Shown: positions 1 through 8,489 of the stretch, in pieces
Layout of the letters: the number at the start of each line of letters is the position of its first letter
Numbering within the stretch: position 1 is the first letter of the stretch
Assembly: GCA_046233135.1 (NCBI GenBank)
Contig: JBJXHN010000013.1
Location: 36,192 to 100,191 of the forward strand
From: JBJXHN01 sp046233135
GTDB taxonomy: Bacteria; Pseudomonadota; Alphaproteobacteria; Rhodospirillales; Rhodospirillaceae
Direction: 5' to 3'
DNA length: 64,000 nt
Position numbers and translations under genes: made by a program
Notes under the pieces: generated by a model
What the model saw: the letters and a program-made list of their open reading frames with translations, nothing else
The model's database searches: none
What the model was told of the DNA's origin: nothing

Positions 1-577
1 CCATCAGGCCCATGTCGTAGAGGACGACGAACACCAGCCAGACCCCACCGGCGAGGCCGGCGGCGCTGGCCCGTTCGGTGACCAGGACGCTGATCAGGAA
101 GCCGATAGCGATGAACGACCAGCCCAGGGCGACGCTGGCCCCCACCAGAAGGGTGAAGGACTGCCATTCCGCCGGCGTGGGCGGGCTGATCGCGGCGATC
201 ACGCCGGCGGCGAGGCCGAAGCCGACCACGGTGGCGAAGGCCAGGACGGCCGCATGCCCCAGGAACTTGCCGGCCATCACCGCGGACCGTCCCACCGGAT
301 AGGCCAAAAGCAGCAGAAGGGTCCCCTGTTCCGCCTCGCCCACCACCGTATCGAAGGATAGCAGCAGGGCGATCAGCGGCAGCAGGTAGATGCCCAGGGA
401 GGCCAGGGAGACGACGGTGACCGTCAGGCGACCCGCCGCCACGTCACCCGTCGGCGCGCTTCCCAGGAACGCCAGCGCCAAGGCCATAAGGGCGAGAAGC
501 AGGGTGGCGGCCAGGATCCAGCGGTTCCGGGTCGCCTCGCGGATTTCCTTGCCTGCGAGAACGAGAACGGCGCTCAT
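1..577 (-). CDS. nosY: NosY, ABC permease of the nitrous oxide reductase maturation system (C-terminal part outside window)
   Basis: Membrane permease that works with NosF and NosD to supply sulfur/copper centre components to periplasmic NosZ. Translation of the minus strand starts MSAVLVLAGKEIREATRNR and continues with at least four hydrophobic segments, typical of the ABC-2 type NosY permease. The start ATG overlaps the nosF stop in an ATGA arrangement at 574-577, so the two are translationally coupled. The gene has no stop inside the window, so only about 192 residues of a protein usually near 275 are visible. Identity rests on hydropathy, the N-terminal KEIR..RNRW pattern and position as last gene of nosRZDFY. 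Confidence 0.9.
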   Translation of the reverse strand, partial: MSAVLVLAGKEIREATRNRWILAATLLLALMALALAFLGSAPTGDVAAGRLTVTVVSLASLGIYLLPLIALLLSFDTVVGEAEQGTLLLLLAYPVGRSAVMAGKFLGHAAVLAFATVVGFGLAAGVIAAISPPTPAEWQSFTLLVGASVALGWSFIAIGFLISVLVTERASAAGLAGGVWLVFVVLYDMGLM

Positions 578-1506
578 GTCCGGTCCTCCTGTTCGGGGCT
601 CTGCGCGCCGCTGTCGGACGGAGCGCCCAGGTGGGCGTAGATGGTTTCCAGGGTTGGCGGATGGACCTCGATATCCGTCAGCGGACCGTCCATCAGGGCG
701 CGGAGGGTGTCCATCTTGTCCTCGGGCGCCACATCCAGGACTCTCCGGCCGCGTCCGTCGCCGTCCACACCATGGGCGATGATCCGGACGGGCAGTCCGG
801 CGGACCGGCGCAGCCCTTCCAGGGTGTCATGGGCGAGAAGGCGGCCCCGGGCGAGGATGGCGATGCGGTCGGCCCGAACCTCCAGCTCGGTCAGAACGTG
901 GCTGGAAAGCAGCACCGTCACCCCGCGTCCCGTAAGGTCGCCCAGCAGGTCATAGAAGGTCTTGCGGGACACGGGGTCCAGGCCGGTGGTCGGCTCGTCC
1001 AGCATCAGCAGGCGCGGATGGCCGATCAGGGCCTGCGCCAGTCCGAGCCGCTGGCGCATCCCCTTGGAGTAGGTGCGAACCGGTCGACGGGCGGCTTCAT
1101 CCAGCCCGACCCGGTCGAGCAGGGGCGTCACGGCGGAAAGATCGGCTTTCTTCAGCCGGGCCAAGGTGGTCAGGACCTCCTTGCCGGTCATGCCGCCGGA
1201 GAAAACCACGTTTTCAGGCAGGAAGCCGATGTCCGCCCGGCCCGCCGGAGAGGGGGGCGTACCGAAGATCGCGATGCGTCCTGCGGTGGGCCGGGTCAGG
1301 CCGAGCAGAAGCTTCATCAGGGTGGTCTTGCCAGCTCCGTTGTGGCCGAGCAGGGCCAGCACTTCCCCCCGCCGCACCGACAGGGACAGGGAGTCCAGGG
1401 CCGGACGGGTGCCATAGGTCTTGGTCAGGTCCGTGACGGAAAGGACCGGATCTTGGGTGTCTTCGGGGGGAAGCACCATCGGATGATGTCCACTCAAGGC
1501 ATTCAT
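574..1506 (-). CDS. nosF: NosF, ABC transporter ATPase for NosZ maturation
   Basis: Cytoplasmic ATPase that powers the NosFY transporter needed for assembly of the copper-sulfide CuZ site of nitrous oxide reductase. The 310-residue protein shows Walker A GHNGAGKTT, a YSKGMRQRLGLAQAL signature, Walker B LLMLDEPTTGLDP and the switch histidine in LSSHVLTE. I start it at the ATG at 1504-1506, which overlaps the nosD stop as ATGA; the frame is open further upstream but that part is antisense-like to nosD coding. It is flanked directly by nosD and nosY with 4-bp overlaps on both sides. Confidence 0.95.
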   Translation of the reverse strand: MNALSGHHPMVLPPEDTQDPVLSVTDLTKTYGTRPALDSLSLSVRRGEVLALLGHNGAGKTTLMKLLLGLTRPTAGRIAIFGTPPSPAGRADIGFLPENVVFSGGMTGKEVLTTLARLKKADLSAVTPLLDRVGLDEAARRPVRTYSKGMRQRLGLAQALIGHPRLLMLDEPTTGLDPVSRKTFYDLLGDLTGRGVTVLLSSHVLTELEVRADRIAILARGRLLAHDTLEGLRRSAGLPVRIIAHGVDGDGRGRRVLDVAPEDKMDTLRALMDGPLTDIEVHPPTLETIYAHLGAPSDSGAQSPEQEDRT

Positions 1507-2780
1507 TCTGTGTCCTCCCCGCGCCGGGCGACGTCGGCCGTGATGCGCGTTTCGGGGGGCGGTTCCATCAGGGGAGCAGGGTCGACGACGCCCCCCGGCA
1601 GAACAGCGGGAAAGGCGGATTGAGCCCATTCCAGGATCCGCATGGCCGGACTGGACAGCAGCAGCTTGGCCGCCGGTGCCCGCCAGAGTACCTGATCCAC
1701 CAGACCGTTGGGGCGATAGGGACGGTCGCCGAACCCGTCCCCATTCAGATCGAACGCCAGATTGTCGGACCAATAGTTGCCGATGCCGTTCTCGGCCCAG
1801 ACCACGTCCCTGGTCCCCACGTACTTCACCTGGGTCCGGTTGCGGATGAAGGCGTTGCGGGTCACGGTGTTGCGCTCCGACCCGGCGGTGAAATGGATGC
1901 CGATGTCGCAGCCCTCGAAGCGGTTGCCTTCGAAGCGGTCACGATGGGCGTTGTAGATGAAGACGCATTTCTCGCCACCATCGAGGACCCGGTTGCCCGT
2001 CACCCGCGCATCGTTGGCGTAGTTGAACAGGAACCCGTGGTCCCGGTCGTTCCGGGACAGGTTGTTCACCGCGTCGATGCGGTGCGAGAACATGATGACG
2101 TAGCCCGCGTGGTTGCCCTGGCTGTCGTTGTCCCGGATCACGGCGTCGTTGGTGTACATGTAGTGAACGGCGTAGCGCAGGTCCCGGAAGCGGTTGCCGA
2201 TGAAGGCGTTTCGCTTGCTCGTCGTGGTGAAGATGCCGTCCCGCCCGCCCCGGATGTCGTTGCCGACGACCCGGGAGCCCGGGGTGTTCCACAGGTGGAC
2301 ACCGTTGCCGCGTTCCGGTACCCGGAGGTCGCTGGCATTGGCGATGACGTTGTCCCGGACCAGCGCGTCTTCCGGCCCCTTCAGATAGATCCCGAAGAGG
2401 TTGCCGAGGATCCGGTTTTCCGCGATCACGGCGCGGTCCCCGTTGGGGGTCACGAAGACTCCGGCCGGTTCCTTTTCCAGGGTCCGGCCGGACCCGCGGA
2501 TGGTCAGCCCCCGGAGGGTGACGTCGGGAGCGTCGATGGTGACGACGTTCCCTTCGCCATTGCCTTCGATCACCGTGCCTTCCTCACCCGCCAGGGTGAG
2601 GGGCTTGTCGACGGTGATGGGGCCGTCGTAAACCCCCGCGGGAAGGGTGATCAGGGACCCGGGAGCGGCCAGGGCGAGGCGCTCGGACAGCGTCTCGGCC
2701 ATGGCGCTTCCGGCACCGGTGGCGAGCCAGAGGCTCGCCACCAGCGGGACCAGCCGCGTGTATGGAAACACGCGGATCAT
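1503..2780 (-). CDS. nosD: NosD, periplasmic right-handed beta-helix protein for NosZ copper-site assembly
   Basis: Periplasmic maturation factor of nitrous oxide reductase that handles copper delivered to apo-NosZ. The 425-residue protein has a Sec signal peptide (residues 1 to about 28, ending GAGSAMAET) followed by many short parallel-beta-helix repeats with GN.I / N.F / V..N patterns, as in the carbohydrate-binding/CASH domain. It starts one base after the nosZ stop, with a weak AAAGG/TAGG ribosome site inside the nosZ 3' end, and overlaps nosF. Length matches other NosD proteins. Confidence 0.95.
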   Translation of the reverse strand: MIRVFPYTRLVPLVASLWLATGAGSAMAETLSERLALAAPGSLITLPAGVYDGPITVDKPLTLAGEEGTVIEGNGEGNVVTIDAPDVTLRGLTIRGSGRTLEKEPAGVFVTPNGDRAVIAENRILGNLFGIYLKGPEDALVRDNVIANASDLRVPERGNGVHLWNTPGSRVVGNDIRGGRDGIFTTTSKRNAFIGNRFRDLRYAVHYMYTNDAVIRDNDSQGNHAGYVIMFSHRIDAVNNLSRNDRDHGFLFNYANDARVTGNRVLDGGEKCVFIYNAHRDRFEGNRFEGCDIGIHFTAGSERNTVTRNAFIRNRTQVKYVGTRDVVWAENGIGNYWSDNLAFDLNGDGFGDRPYRPNGLVDQVLWRAPAAKLLLSSPAMRILEWAQSAFPAVLPGGVVDPAPLMEPPPETRITADVARRGEDTE

Positions 2781-2781
2781 C

Positions 2782-4725
2782 CTAGGCGCCTTTCGGCTTC
2801 ACCAGCATGCGACCGCGCATTTCCATGTGCAGGGCATGGCAGAACCACTGGCAATAGTACCAGTGCACGCCCGGCCGGTCGGCCTTGAAGGTGACGCTGG
2901 CCGTGCCCTGGGGCGGGATCTCCATGACCATGCCGTAGTTGGCCAGGGTGAACCCGTGGGTCAGGTCGTCCACATCGTCGATATTGGTGATGGCGATGGT
3001 GACCTCGTCCCCTTCCTCCACGGTGAACTGCTCCAGCGAGAAGTTCGGGGCGTAGCTGTGCATGAAGACGTAGACCTTGTTGCCTTCACGGATCACATGT
3101 TCGGCCGACATGTAGTCCACGCCCTTGGCCGCCATCAGATCGCGGATCTCCTGATAGGGCGGGTTGGGGATATCGGCATAGTTGGTCAGCGGGTTCATGA
3201 CGTCGGCGCGCACGATGATGCAGTCGTGGGGCTCGGCATAGGTCGGACCGTCGTGAACAATGGTCATGCCGCCGTCGCCGATGTGGATCAGCTGGTCGTT
3301 CTCCGGCTTCAGGGGGCCGACGTTCAGGAAGCGGTCCTTGGAGAACTTGTTCAGTGACACCAGCCACTGGCCGTCGGCGTCCTTGGTTTCGCCCATGGAG
3401 GTGTGGTTGTGGCCGGGCTGGTAGTGGACATCGATCTTCTCGATGATCGGGTCCACATCCTCGCCGCTGAACCTGGCGATGGCTTTCTCGATGTTCCACT
3501 TCGCCACCTGGCTGTCGATGAACAGGGTGGTGAAGGCGTTGCCCTTGCCATCGAAGGCCGTATGTAGGGGGCCGAGGCCCAGTTCCGGTTCGGCGACCAC
3601 CACATCCCGGGGTTCGATCTTGTCATCGAACAGGTCGGCGAACTTGCGGACATCGAGCACCGAGACGGTGGGGGAGAGCTTGCCGTTGACCACCACGTGG
3701 TGGCCGTCCGGGGCGGTGTTGATGCCATGCGGGCTGTTGGGAATGGGAACGTAGCGGGTGTACTTGGACCCGTGGCGGCCGTCGAAGACCGGCACGCCGT
3801 TCATTTCCTTGTAGTCGCCGGCGGCCAAGCCTTCCTCGATCCGCTTGGTGTCGAAGATCACCGCCCAGTCGGTGTCCTTGGCCATCATGCCGGGCAGGTT
3901 CACCGCCCCTTCAGAGTTGTAGCAGGTGGAGAAAGCGTAGCGCCCCTGATAGTCGGCGTCGCAGTTGTCCAGATTGCCGTCGACGATGACCTGCCAGGCG
4001 ACGGTCATTTCCTCGCCGTCGATGGCCGAGAAAACCGCGTGGTAGTTCTCCGGGTTGTCCAGGTCGCGGCCGTCGTTGGGCAGCGGGGTGCGGTGTTCGC
4101 CATTGGCGAAGACGTATTTGGTCTTGGGGAACTTCTGCGGCCGCAGACCGTGGATGTCGGAAGCGTTGGGGATCTCGATGATCTTGTCGGGCTTCATGAT
4201 ATCGCAGCGGATGCGCGCCACCCGGGTGTTGGCCTTGTCGTTGATCCAGATATACCGGCCGTCATAGGTGCCGTCTGTGAAGGACATATGGGGATGATGG
4301 GCGTCGCCGTTCGGCCAGATGCCGCCCCGGCTTTCCAGGTATTTCTTGGTTTCCGGGGTCAGCCCGTCGGTCAGGATCTTGCGGCTTTCGTTGGTGATCC
4401 CCCAGCCGGTGGCGCTGTCGATATTGAAGACGGGGATGCGCATCAGTTCCCGCATGGAGGGGACACCGAAAATCCGCACTTCGCCGCACTGTCCGCTGGA
4501 CCAGATACCGTAGTACTCGTCCAACTGGCCCGGCGCCACCGCACCGGCGCCGTCGGCGGCACGGGCCGGCGTCGCGCCGCCGGCGGTGATGCCCGTGGTC
4601 ACGCCGAGCAGCGCTGCTGGGCCGGCGGCGGCACCGGCGAGACCGGCCAGGACCGCGCCCTTGCCGGTATTGGCAAAGAGCGCGCGGCGGCTCATGCCTT
4701 CGATGGCGGTCTTGGTTCGTTTCAT
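2782..4725 (-). CDS. nosZ: NosZ, nitrous oxide reductase (clade I, Tat-exported)
   Basis: Periplasmic homodimeric enzyme that reduces N2O to N2 with electrons from cytochrome c or a cupredoxin. The 647-residue protein begins with a twin-arginine signal (MSRRALFA, then a hydrophobic stretch to about residue 55), which marks the Tat-exported clade I type. Visible CuZ histidines include the DAHHPHMSFTDG motif in the beta-propeller. The C-terminal cupredoxin carries the CuA motif CQWFCHALHMEM. CAGGAG lies 7 nt before the start ATG. It is the second gene of the nos operon, 74 bp after nosR. Confidence 0.98.
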   Translation of the reverse strand: MKRTKTAIEGMSRRALFANTGKGAVLAGLAGAAAGPAALLGVTTGITAGGATPARAADGAGAVAPGQLDEYYGIWSSGQCGEVRIFGVPSMRELMRIPVFNIDSATGWGITNESRKILTDGLTPETKKYLESRGGIWPNGDAHHPHMSFTDGTYDGRYIWINDKANTRVARIRCDIMKPDKIIEIPNASDIHGLRPQKFPKTKYVFANGEHRTPLPNDGRDLDNPENYHAVFSAIDGEEMTVAWQVIVDGNLDNCDADYQGRYAFSTCYNSEGAVNLPGMMAKDTDWAVIFDTKRIEEGLAAGDYKEMNGVPVFDGRHGSKYTRYVPIPNSPHGINTAPDGHHVVVNGKLSPTVSVLDVRKFADLFDDKIEPRDVVVAEPELGLGPLHTAFDGKGNAFTTLFIDSQVAKWNIEKAIARFSGEDVDPIIEKIDVHYQPGHNHTSMGETKDADGQWLVSLNKFSKDRFLNVGPLKPENDQLIHIGDGGMTIVHDGPTYAEPHDCIIVRADVMNPLTNYADIPNPPYQEIRDLMAAKGVDYMSAEHVIREGNKVYVFMHSYAPNFSLEQFTVEEGDEVTIAITNIDDVDDLTHGFTLANYGMVMEIPPQGTASVTFKADRPGVHWYYCQWFCHALHMEMRGRMLVKPKGA

Positions 4726-4799
4726 GACAGTCTCCTGTTGGAGTGGCTTTTATGGGGGGGGGCGTTTCGAGCCGGTTCTTCGGTCGAAAACTCGGATGG

Positions 4800-7049
4800 T
4801 TACGGCGGAGAGGACGCATCCGTCGTCGTTGCCGAAGCGGTCTCGGGCGACGGATCGGGGCGGGACGGGGAACGGGTGGTCCGCCGCTCCTTTTTCAGGC
4901 GCCGCGTCACGTTGTGCGGGCAGCGGTGATCGTCCCAATAGAGTTCTTGGCAGTGCATGCAGTAGATGCACTCATGGGGATTGATGTGGCCTTCGGGATG
5001 GATGGCCTGGACGGGGCATTCCCGGGCGCAGCGATTGCAGGAGGTTCCGCATTCGGGCCAGCGCTTCAGCCATTCGAACATGCGCAGCCGTCCGGGAATG
5101 GCCAGCGCGCCACCCAGGGGGCAGAGGTAGCGGCAGAAGAGGCGTTCGATGAACAGGCCGGCGGCCAGCAGACCCAGCGCGAAGAGAACGAACCACCAGT
5201 CTCGCATGAACTTCAGGATGATGGCGGTCTTGAAGGGTTCCACCTCGGCGAACCGTTCCGCGAGGCCCAGGTCGTAGAGGCCCAGCCCGAACAATCCCAG
5301 GAAGATCATGTATTTCAACGGCCAGAGTCGTTCGTTGACCGCCCAGTGCACGTGGATCTGGCGCAAGCCCAGGCGTTTGGCGGCGAGGGCGGCGAATTCC
5401 TGCAAGGCACCGAAGGGGCAAAGCCAGCCACAGAAGGGACCTCGGCCCCAGAACAGCAGGGCGGCGACCGTGGCGAACCACAGGATGAACACCAGGGGAT
5501 CCATCAGGAAGTAGTCCCAGCTGAACCCGGCCGCCAGGGAGTTGGTGAAGGCCAGCACGTTCACCACGGACAGCTGGGCGTTCATGGTCCAGCCCAGCCA
5601 GAGCAGGGTGTAGGCGAGAAAGGCGGCCCGGACCCAGAACAGCAGGCGGGGGCGGCGGACCAGCGGGGCCTGGAAGAAGAACAGGCCGGTCAGGGTCAGC
5701 AGGGCCAGGGTGACCGTGAGAATGGCGGGCAGGTGGCTTTCCCAGATCCCTTTCCACAGAGGCGGAGCGGCGGCCAAGTCCGCCCCGACGGCGTCCGGCG
5801 CAGCGGGGGCGGTCGTTTCGGGGGCGGGCAGCGGTTCGAGATATCTTTCGGGCAAGCTGTAGGAAAGATCGAAGGTCTCGAAAGCCTTGGTCAGGGCGCC
5901 CGTCGCCCTTTGAACCAGCAGCTCCAGGCGCCAGGGGCGGGTTTCCGAAAATCCGCTGTCCACCGGGATCCGGAACAGGCCCACTTCCGGAAAGTCCGGC
6001 GCATTGTCGGCAGCCGCGGCGCGCAGGCGGTGGTGATCCCGGTCATGGAAGCGGACACTGGTGGCATCCTGGACGACCTGGATGCGGTCAAACAGGCCAC
6101 CCCGGACATATCCCGATCCCTTGAAGGAATAGGGACCCTGGGCCATGACGAGAATGGCGGACTCGCCGTCTTTCAACCATTGGGTCAGATTGCGGTATTC
6201 GTTTTCGCCGAGCAGGGACAGGCCGATGGTCGGCACATTCGCCGGGGCGACGTAGAGGTCGATGAACGTGTCTTCGGGTGCCCCTTTCTCCGGGCGGGCG
6301 ATGGCCTTGGGGTCGCCTCCTTTCCCGAAAGCGGCATTGACGTCCGCCACGGTCAGCCGCAGCCGGCGGATCGAGCCATCTCCCAGCAGGCTATCCCAGT
6401 CGCGGATCTCGGGGTCCGCTTGACGAAGGGTCCGTTCAGGGGCTGTTTTCGTCGTGTCCAGCCCGCCCAAACCCAGGCGGCGGGCGACCTTGGCGGCGGC
6501 CCGGGTGACGCTGTCCTGTATGACCAGGACCGTGACCGTGGCGCCGGAAATGATGTCGGGCTTTCCGCCGTCATCCGTGGGTTTCAGGGAAATCGCATCC
6601 CAGCCGGTCAGCCCGTCCAGATAGGTCCGGATCTTCTTTTCCGGAATGCCGATAAGAACGATGGGTTCGTGGTGGTCCATGAGTTGGGCGCCCGACAGCC
6701 GCCCCTCCACCGTCATACCGCCCACCACATGGATGGGCCTGCCCGAATACCCCACCGCGGAGGCGAAGTCCGAATTCAGGAACACGTATCCGACCACCAC
6801 ACCCGAAGCGTCCCGGGCCGGAACGACCGCGGGATCCCCTTCGGCGGGGCCGTAATCCGTCGCCCCGGGTACCAGGTCACCCGGCGCGATCCGCGCCAAA
6901 TAGGAGGTCAGGTCGCCCGGGACAATCTCCTGGGAATAGGAGGTCGGGTCATTGGACTCCGCAGCCGCAGCCTGGTTGAGGAAGAGCAAAAGCAGGCTGA
7001 GGAGGATCAGTGTCGGAACCGGGAGGATGCGGCGGAACCGGAGGGTCAT
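4800..7049 (-). CDS. nosR: NosR, membrane flavo-iron-sulfur protein for N2O reduction
   Basis: Polytopic inner-membrane protein that is needed for nosZ expression and for electron supply to NosZ. From the N-terminus: a signal sequence ending near NQAAAAES, a periplasmic FMN-binding domain (SGATVTVLV region, FMN-linked Thr), five to six membrane segments, polyferredoxin-like CLCPFGALQE and CRYLCPLGG motifs, and a cytosolic 2[4Fe-4S] domain (CGTSCNRCARECPVQAI and CIYCMHC). I chose the ATG at 7047-7049, with AGGAAAGG just upstream, over a 43-residue longer open frame; it gives 749 residues with the signal peptide at the N-terminus. Confidence 0.95.
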   Translation of the reverse strand: MTLRFRRILPVPTLILLSLLLLFLNQAAAAESNDPTSYSQEIVPGDLTSYLARIAPGDLVPGATDYGPAEGDPAVVPARDASGVVVGYVFLNSDFASAVGYSGRPIHVVGGMTVEGRLSGAQLMDHHEPIVLIGIPEKKIRTYLDGLTGWDAISLKPTDDGGKPDIISGATVTVLVIQDSVTRAAAKVARRLGLGGLDTTKTAPERTLRQADPEIRDWDSLLGDGSIRRLRLTVADVNAAFGKGGDPKAIARPEKGAPEDTFIDLYVAPANVPTIGLSLLGENEYRNLTQWLKDGESAILVMAQGPYSFKGSGYVRGGLFDRIQVVQDATSVRFHDRDHHRLRAAAADNAPDFPEVGLFRIPVDSGFSETRPWRLELLVQRATGALTKAFETFDLSYSLPERYLEPLPAPETTAPAAPDAVGADLAAAPPLWKGIWESHLPAILTVTLALLTLTGLFFFQAPLVRRPRLLFWVRAAFLAYTLLWLGWTMNAQLSVVNVLAFTNSLAAGFSWDYFLMDPLVFILWFATVAALLFWGRGPFCGWLCPFGALQEFAALAAKRLGLRQIHVHWAVNERLWPLKYMIFLGLFGLGLYDLGLAERFAEVEPFKTAIILKFMRDWWFVLFALGLLAAGLFIERLFCRYLCPLGGALAIPGRLRMFEWLKRWPECGTSCNRCARECPVQAIHPEGHINPHECIYCMHCQELYWDDHRCPHNVTRRLKKERRTTRSPSRPDPSPETASATTTDASSPP

Positions 7050-7253
7050 GGATCCTTTCCTTCCTTCAGCGGGCGCCGGCGGCCGGAGAGGTCGTGTCGG
7101 CGCATCCAAGGGGGGAGGCGAGAGCGGATTGCCCGTTTGACCAGGCGGGAGATTACCATGAAAAAGATCCATTTTCATACTTTGGTATTGTATTTTTCAG
7201 ACTCGTCGATGCTGAATGCCGGTGGCGACTGTCCTACTCCCGTGGGTCGGGAG

Positions 7254-7277
7254 GGGACTTGATTTTGGGTAAGTCCC
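7254..7277. promoter_or_regulatory. Inverted repeat in the nosR / ferritin-like divergent intergenic region
   Basis: GGGACTT and AAGTCCC form a perfect 7-bp inverted repeat around a 10-nt spacer, 36 bp before the ferritin-like gene. Its left half reads TTGAT.. in an FNR-like way but the right half does not fit. On the minus strand TACAAT at 7187-7192 could be a -10 element for nosR. No convincing FNR/NNR box was found for nosR. The operator role is a guess. Confidence 0.25.
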
Positions 7278-7312
7278 AGCCTTGATCCGCGCTCAACGAA
7301 GGGAGAAAGATC

Positions 7313-8224
7313 ATGCGATCTCGGGAAACAACCGCGTCATCGGCGGGCCGTCCGGTCACCTTCGACACCGTGCCGCTGGTTGAAAACAGAGCTGATTTGC
7401 TGCGGATAGCCCGGGCGATGGAAGGGGAGGCTGCGGCCCGCTATGCCCGGCTTGTGGCCGAAACGGAGCGGCGGGACCTTGCTGCCTTGGCTGACGTGTT
7501 CCGCCGACTCGAAATGGTGGAGCGGGAGCATCTGGAGCGCGTGTCCGGTCCGGATGGCGGATCCGACGGCCTTGGGGAAAAGGACGTGACGTTCGAATGG
7601 TCGTCAGGGCTTTCGGGCTCAGGCGAGGCCGTCTTGACTTCGGTTGAGGAATTGGAGGTTCTGACGCCCTGGGGGGTGCTGGACCTCGCGCTGATCAACG
7701 AGGAACGGGCGTTCGCCTTCTATGCCCGCGTGGCCGCCAAGACCGCTGACCCAGATGTTCGCGCCCTTGCCGAGACCTTGGCGGCGGAGGAACTGGACCA
7801 TGTGGCATGGTTGCGTCTGCATCGGCTCAGGGCGTGGCCTGAAGAACGCGAAACGCGTGAAGCCCTGCGGCCGCGAGCGGGTCTTCCTTCGCCGACGGCA
7901 TCCTTGGGCGAGTTGCAAACCTTGGCAGGCCAGCTGGCGGAAGAGATGATCCCGCGCGTGGAGCGGGTTGAAGCCACGATCGCTGGCTTCGAACGGAGCG
8001 GGAAAAACCGGGATGATGCCATGGGGGGACACGGCCAGGCACGAGCGTCCCTCCGAGAAGACATTCGACGGGTCGATCTCCTCTACCGCTCATGGATCTC
8101 GGTGTGCGAACAGACCAAGGATGAAGGCGTGCTTCGGTTCGCGCAAGGCGAGGCGGACGAGACCCTGGGAGTTCTGGCGCGAGCCCGGGATATCCTGGCG
8201 CGGGCTCGGGGGCAATGCGAGTGA
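7313..8224 (+). CDS. Double ferritin-like (rubrerythrin-type) diiron domain protein
   Basis: Predicted soluble cytoplasmic diiron protein of 303 residues. Two rubrerythrin-like helical modules are visible. The first has EGEAAARYARLV and later MVEREHLERV; the second has EERAFAFYARVA and later AAEELDHVAWL. Each therefore supplies the E...ExxH ligand pattern of ferritin-like helices. There is no rubredoxin CxxC domain. The C-terminal third is helical. GGGAGAAAGATC precedes the ATG. It diverges from nosR, which suggests a link to anaerobic or nitrosative metabolism, but the substrate (peroxide, NO, iron) cannot be read from the sequence. Confidence 0.75.
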   Translation: MRSRETTASSAGRPVTFDTVPLVENRADLLRIARAMEGEAAARYARLVAETERRDLAALADVFRRLEMVEREHLERVSGPDGGSDGLGEKDVTFEWSSGLSGSGEAVLTSVEELEVLTPWGVLDLALINEERAFAFYARVAAKTADPDVRALAETLAAEELDHVAWLRLHRLRAWPEERETREALRPRAGLPSPTASLGELQTLAGQLAEEMIPRVERVEATIAGFERSGKNRDDAMGGHGQARASLREDIRRVDLLYRSWISVCEQTKDEGVLRFAQGEADETLGVLARARDILARARGQCE

Positions 8225-8271
8225 CACCTCCGGGTCTTGCCGGCCTGGTGTTGCCCAAAGGAGAGAAGCTC

Positions 8272-8409
8272 GTGCCCGTCAGTAAGAACCGCCGCAAGGA
8301 CGGCAAGGCCGTCGCCAAACCGGCCCCTCGGAAGAGACGACAGGTCGATCCCCTTCGGAGGATCCTTTCGATGGAGACGTTTCGCCGCGCGGGACCATGG
8401 AACGCCTGA
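8272..8409 (+). CDS. Small basic hypothetical protein (GTG start), possibly frameshifted at its 3' end
   Basis: A 45-residue lysine/arginine-rich ORF beginning MPVSKNRRKDGKAV, preceded by AAAGGAGAGAAGCTC, a strong ribosome binding site directly before the GTG. It lies 47 bp after the ferritin-like gene in the same direction and is probably co-transcribed. The ORF ends ..METFRRAGPWNA, while the overlapping next frame continues GTMERLMAGIQGSLFDEDE, which looks like a natural continuation (see findings). Function unknown; nucleic acid binding is possible from the charge alone. Confidence 0.45.
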   Translation: MPVSKNRRKDGKAVAKPAPRKRRQVDPLRRILSMETFRRAGPWNA

Positions 8410-8489
8410 TGGCGGGTATCCAGGGCAGCCTGTTTGACGAAGACGAGAGGGATGATGGCGCTTCCGGTCCCCTTTCCGCAGCCTGCTAA
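8397..8489 (+). CDS. Very small acidic ORF or displaced 3' end of the preceding small gene
   Basis: ATG at 8397 opens a 30-residue frame, MERLMAGIQGSLFDEDERDD and a short tail, that overlaps the end of the ORF at 8272 by 13 bp and the end of the histidine kinase gene by 4 bp. There is no good ribosome binding site of its own. It reads more plausibly as the C-terminus of the upstream small protein after a one-base frameshift. Reported because the composition (acidic DEDERDD) is not that of a random GC-rich shadow. Confidence 0.2.
   Translation: MERLMAGIQGSLFDEDERDDGASGPLSAAC

Noticed and set aside
4743..7262. Long plus-strand open frame opposite nosR (839 residues)
   Set aside because: It is antisense to a fully supported NosR gene and reads as low-complexity Gln/Gly-rich sequence. 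GC-rich codon bias creates such frames; the same holds for the long frames opposite nosD, nosZ, the histidine kinase, the ABC-F gene, potG, fumarase and asmA.
7282..7296. TTGATCCGCGCTCAA as an FNR box upstream of the ferritin-like gene
   Set aside because: The two half sites are separated by one base too many for the TTGAT-N4-ATCAA rule, and the second half does not match well.
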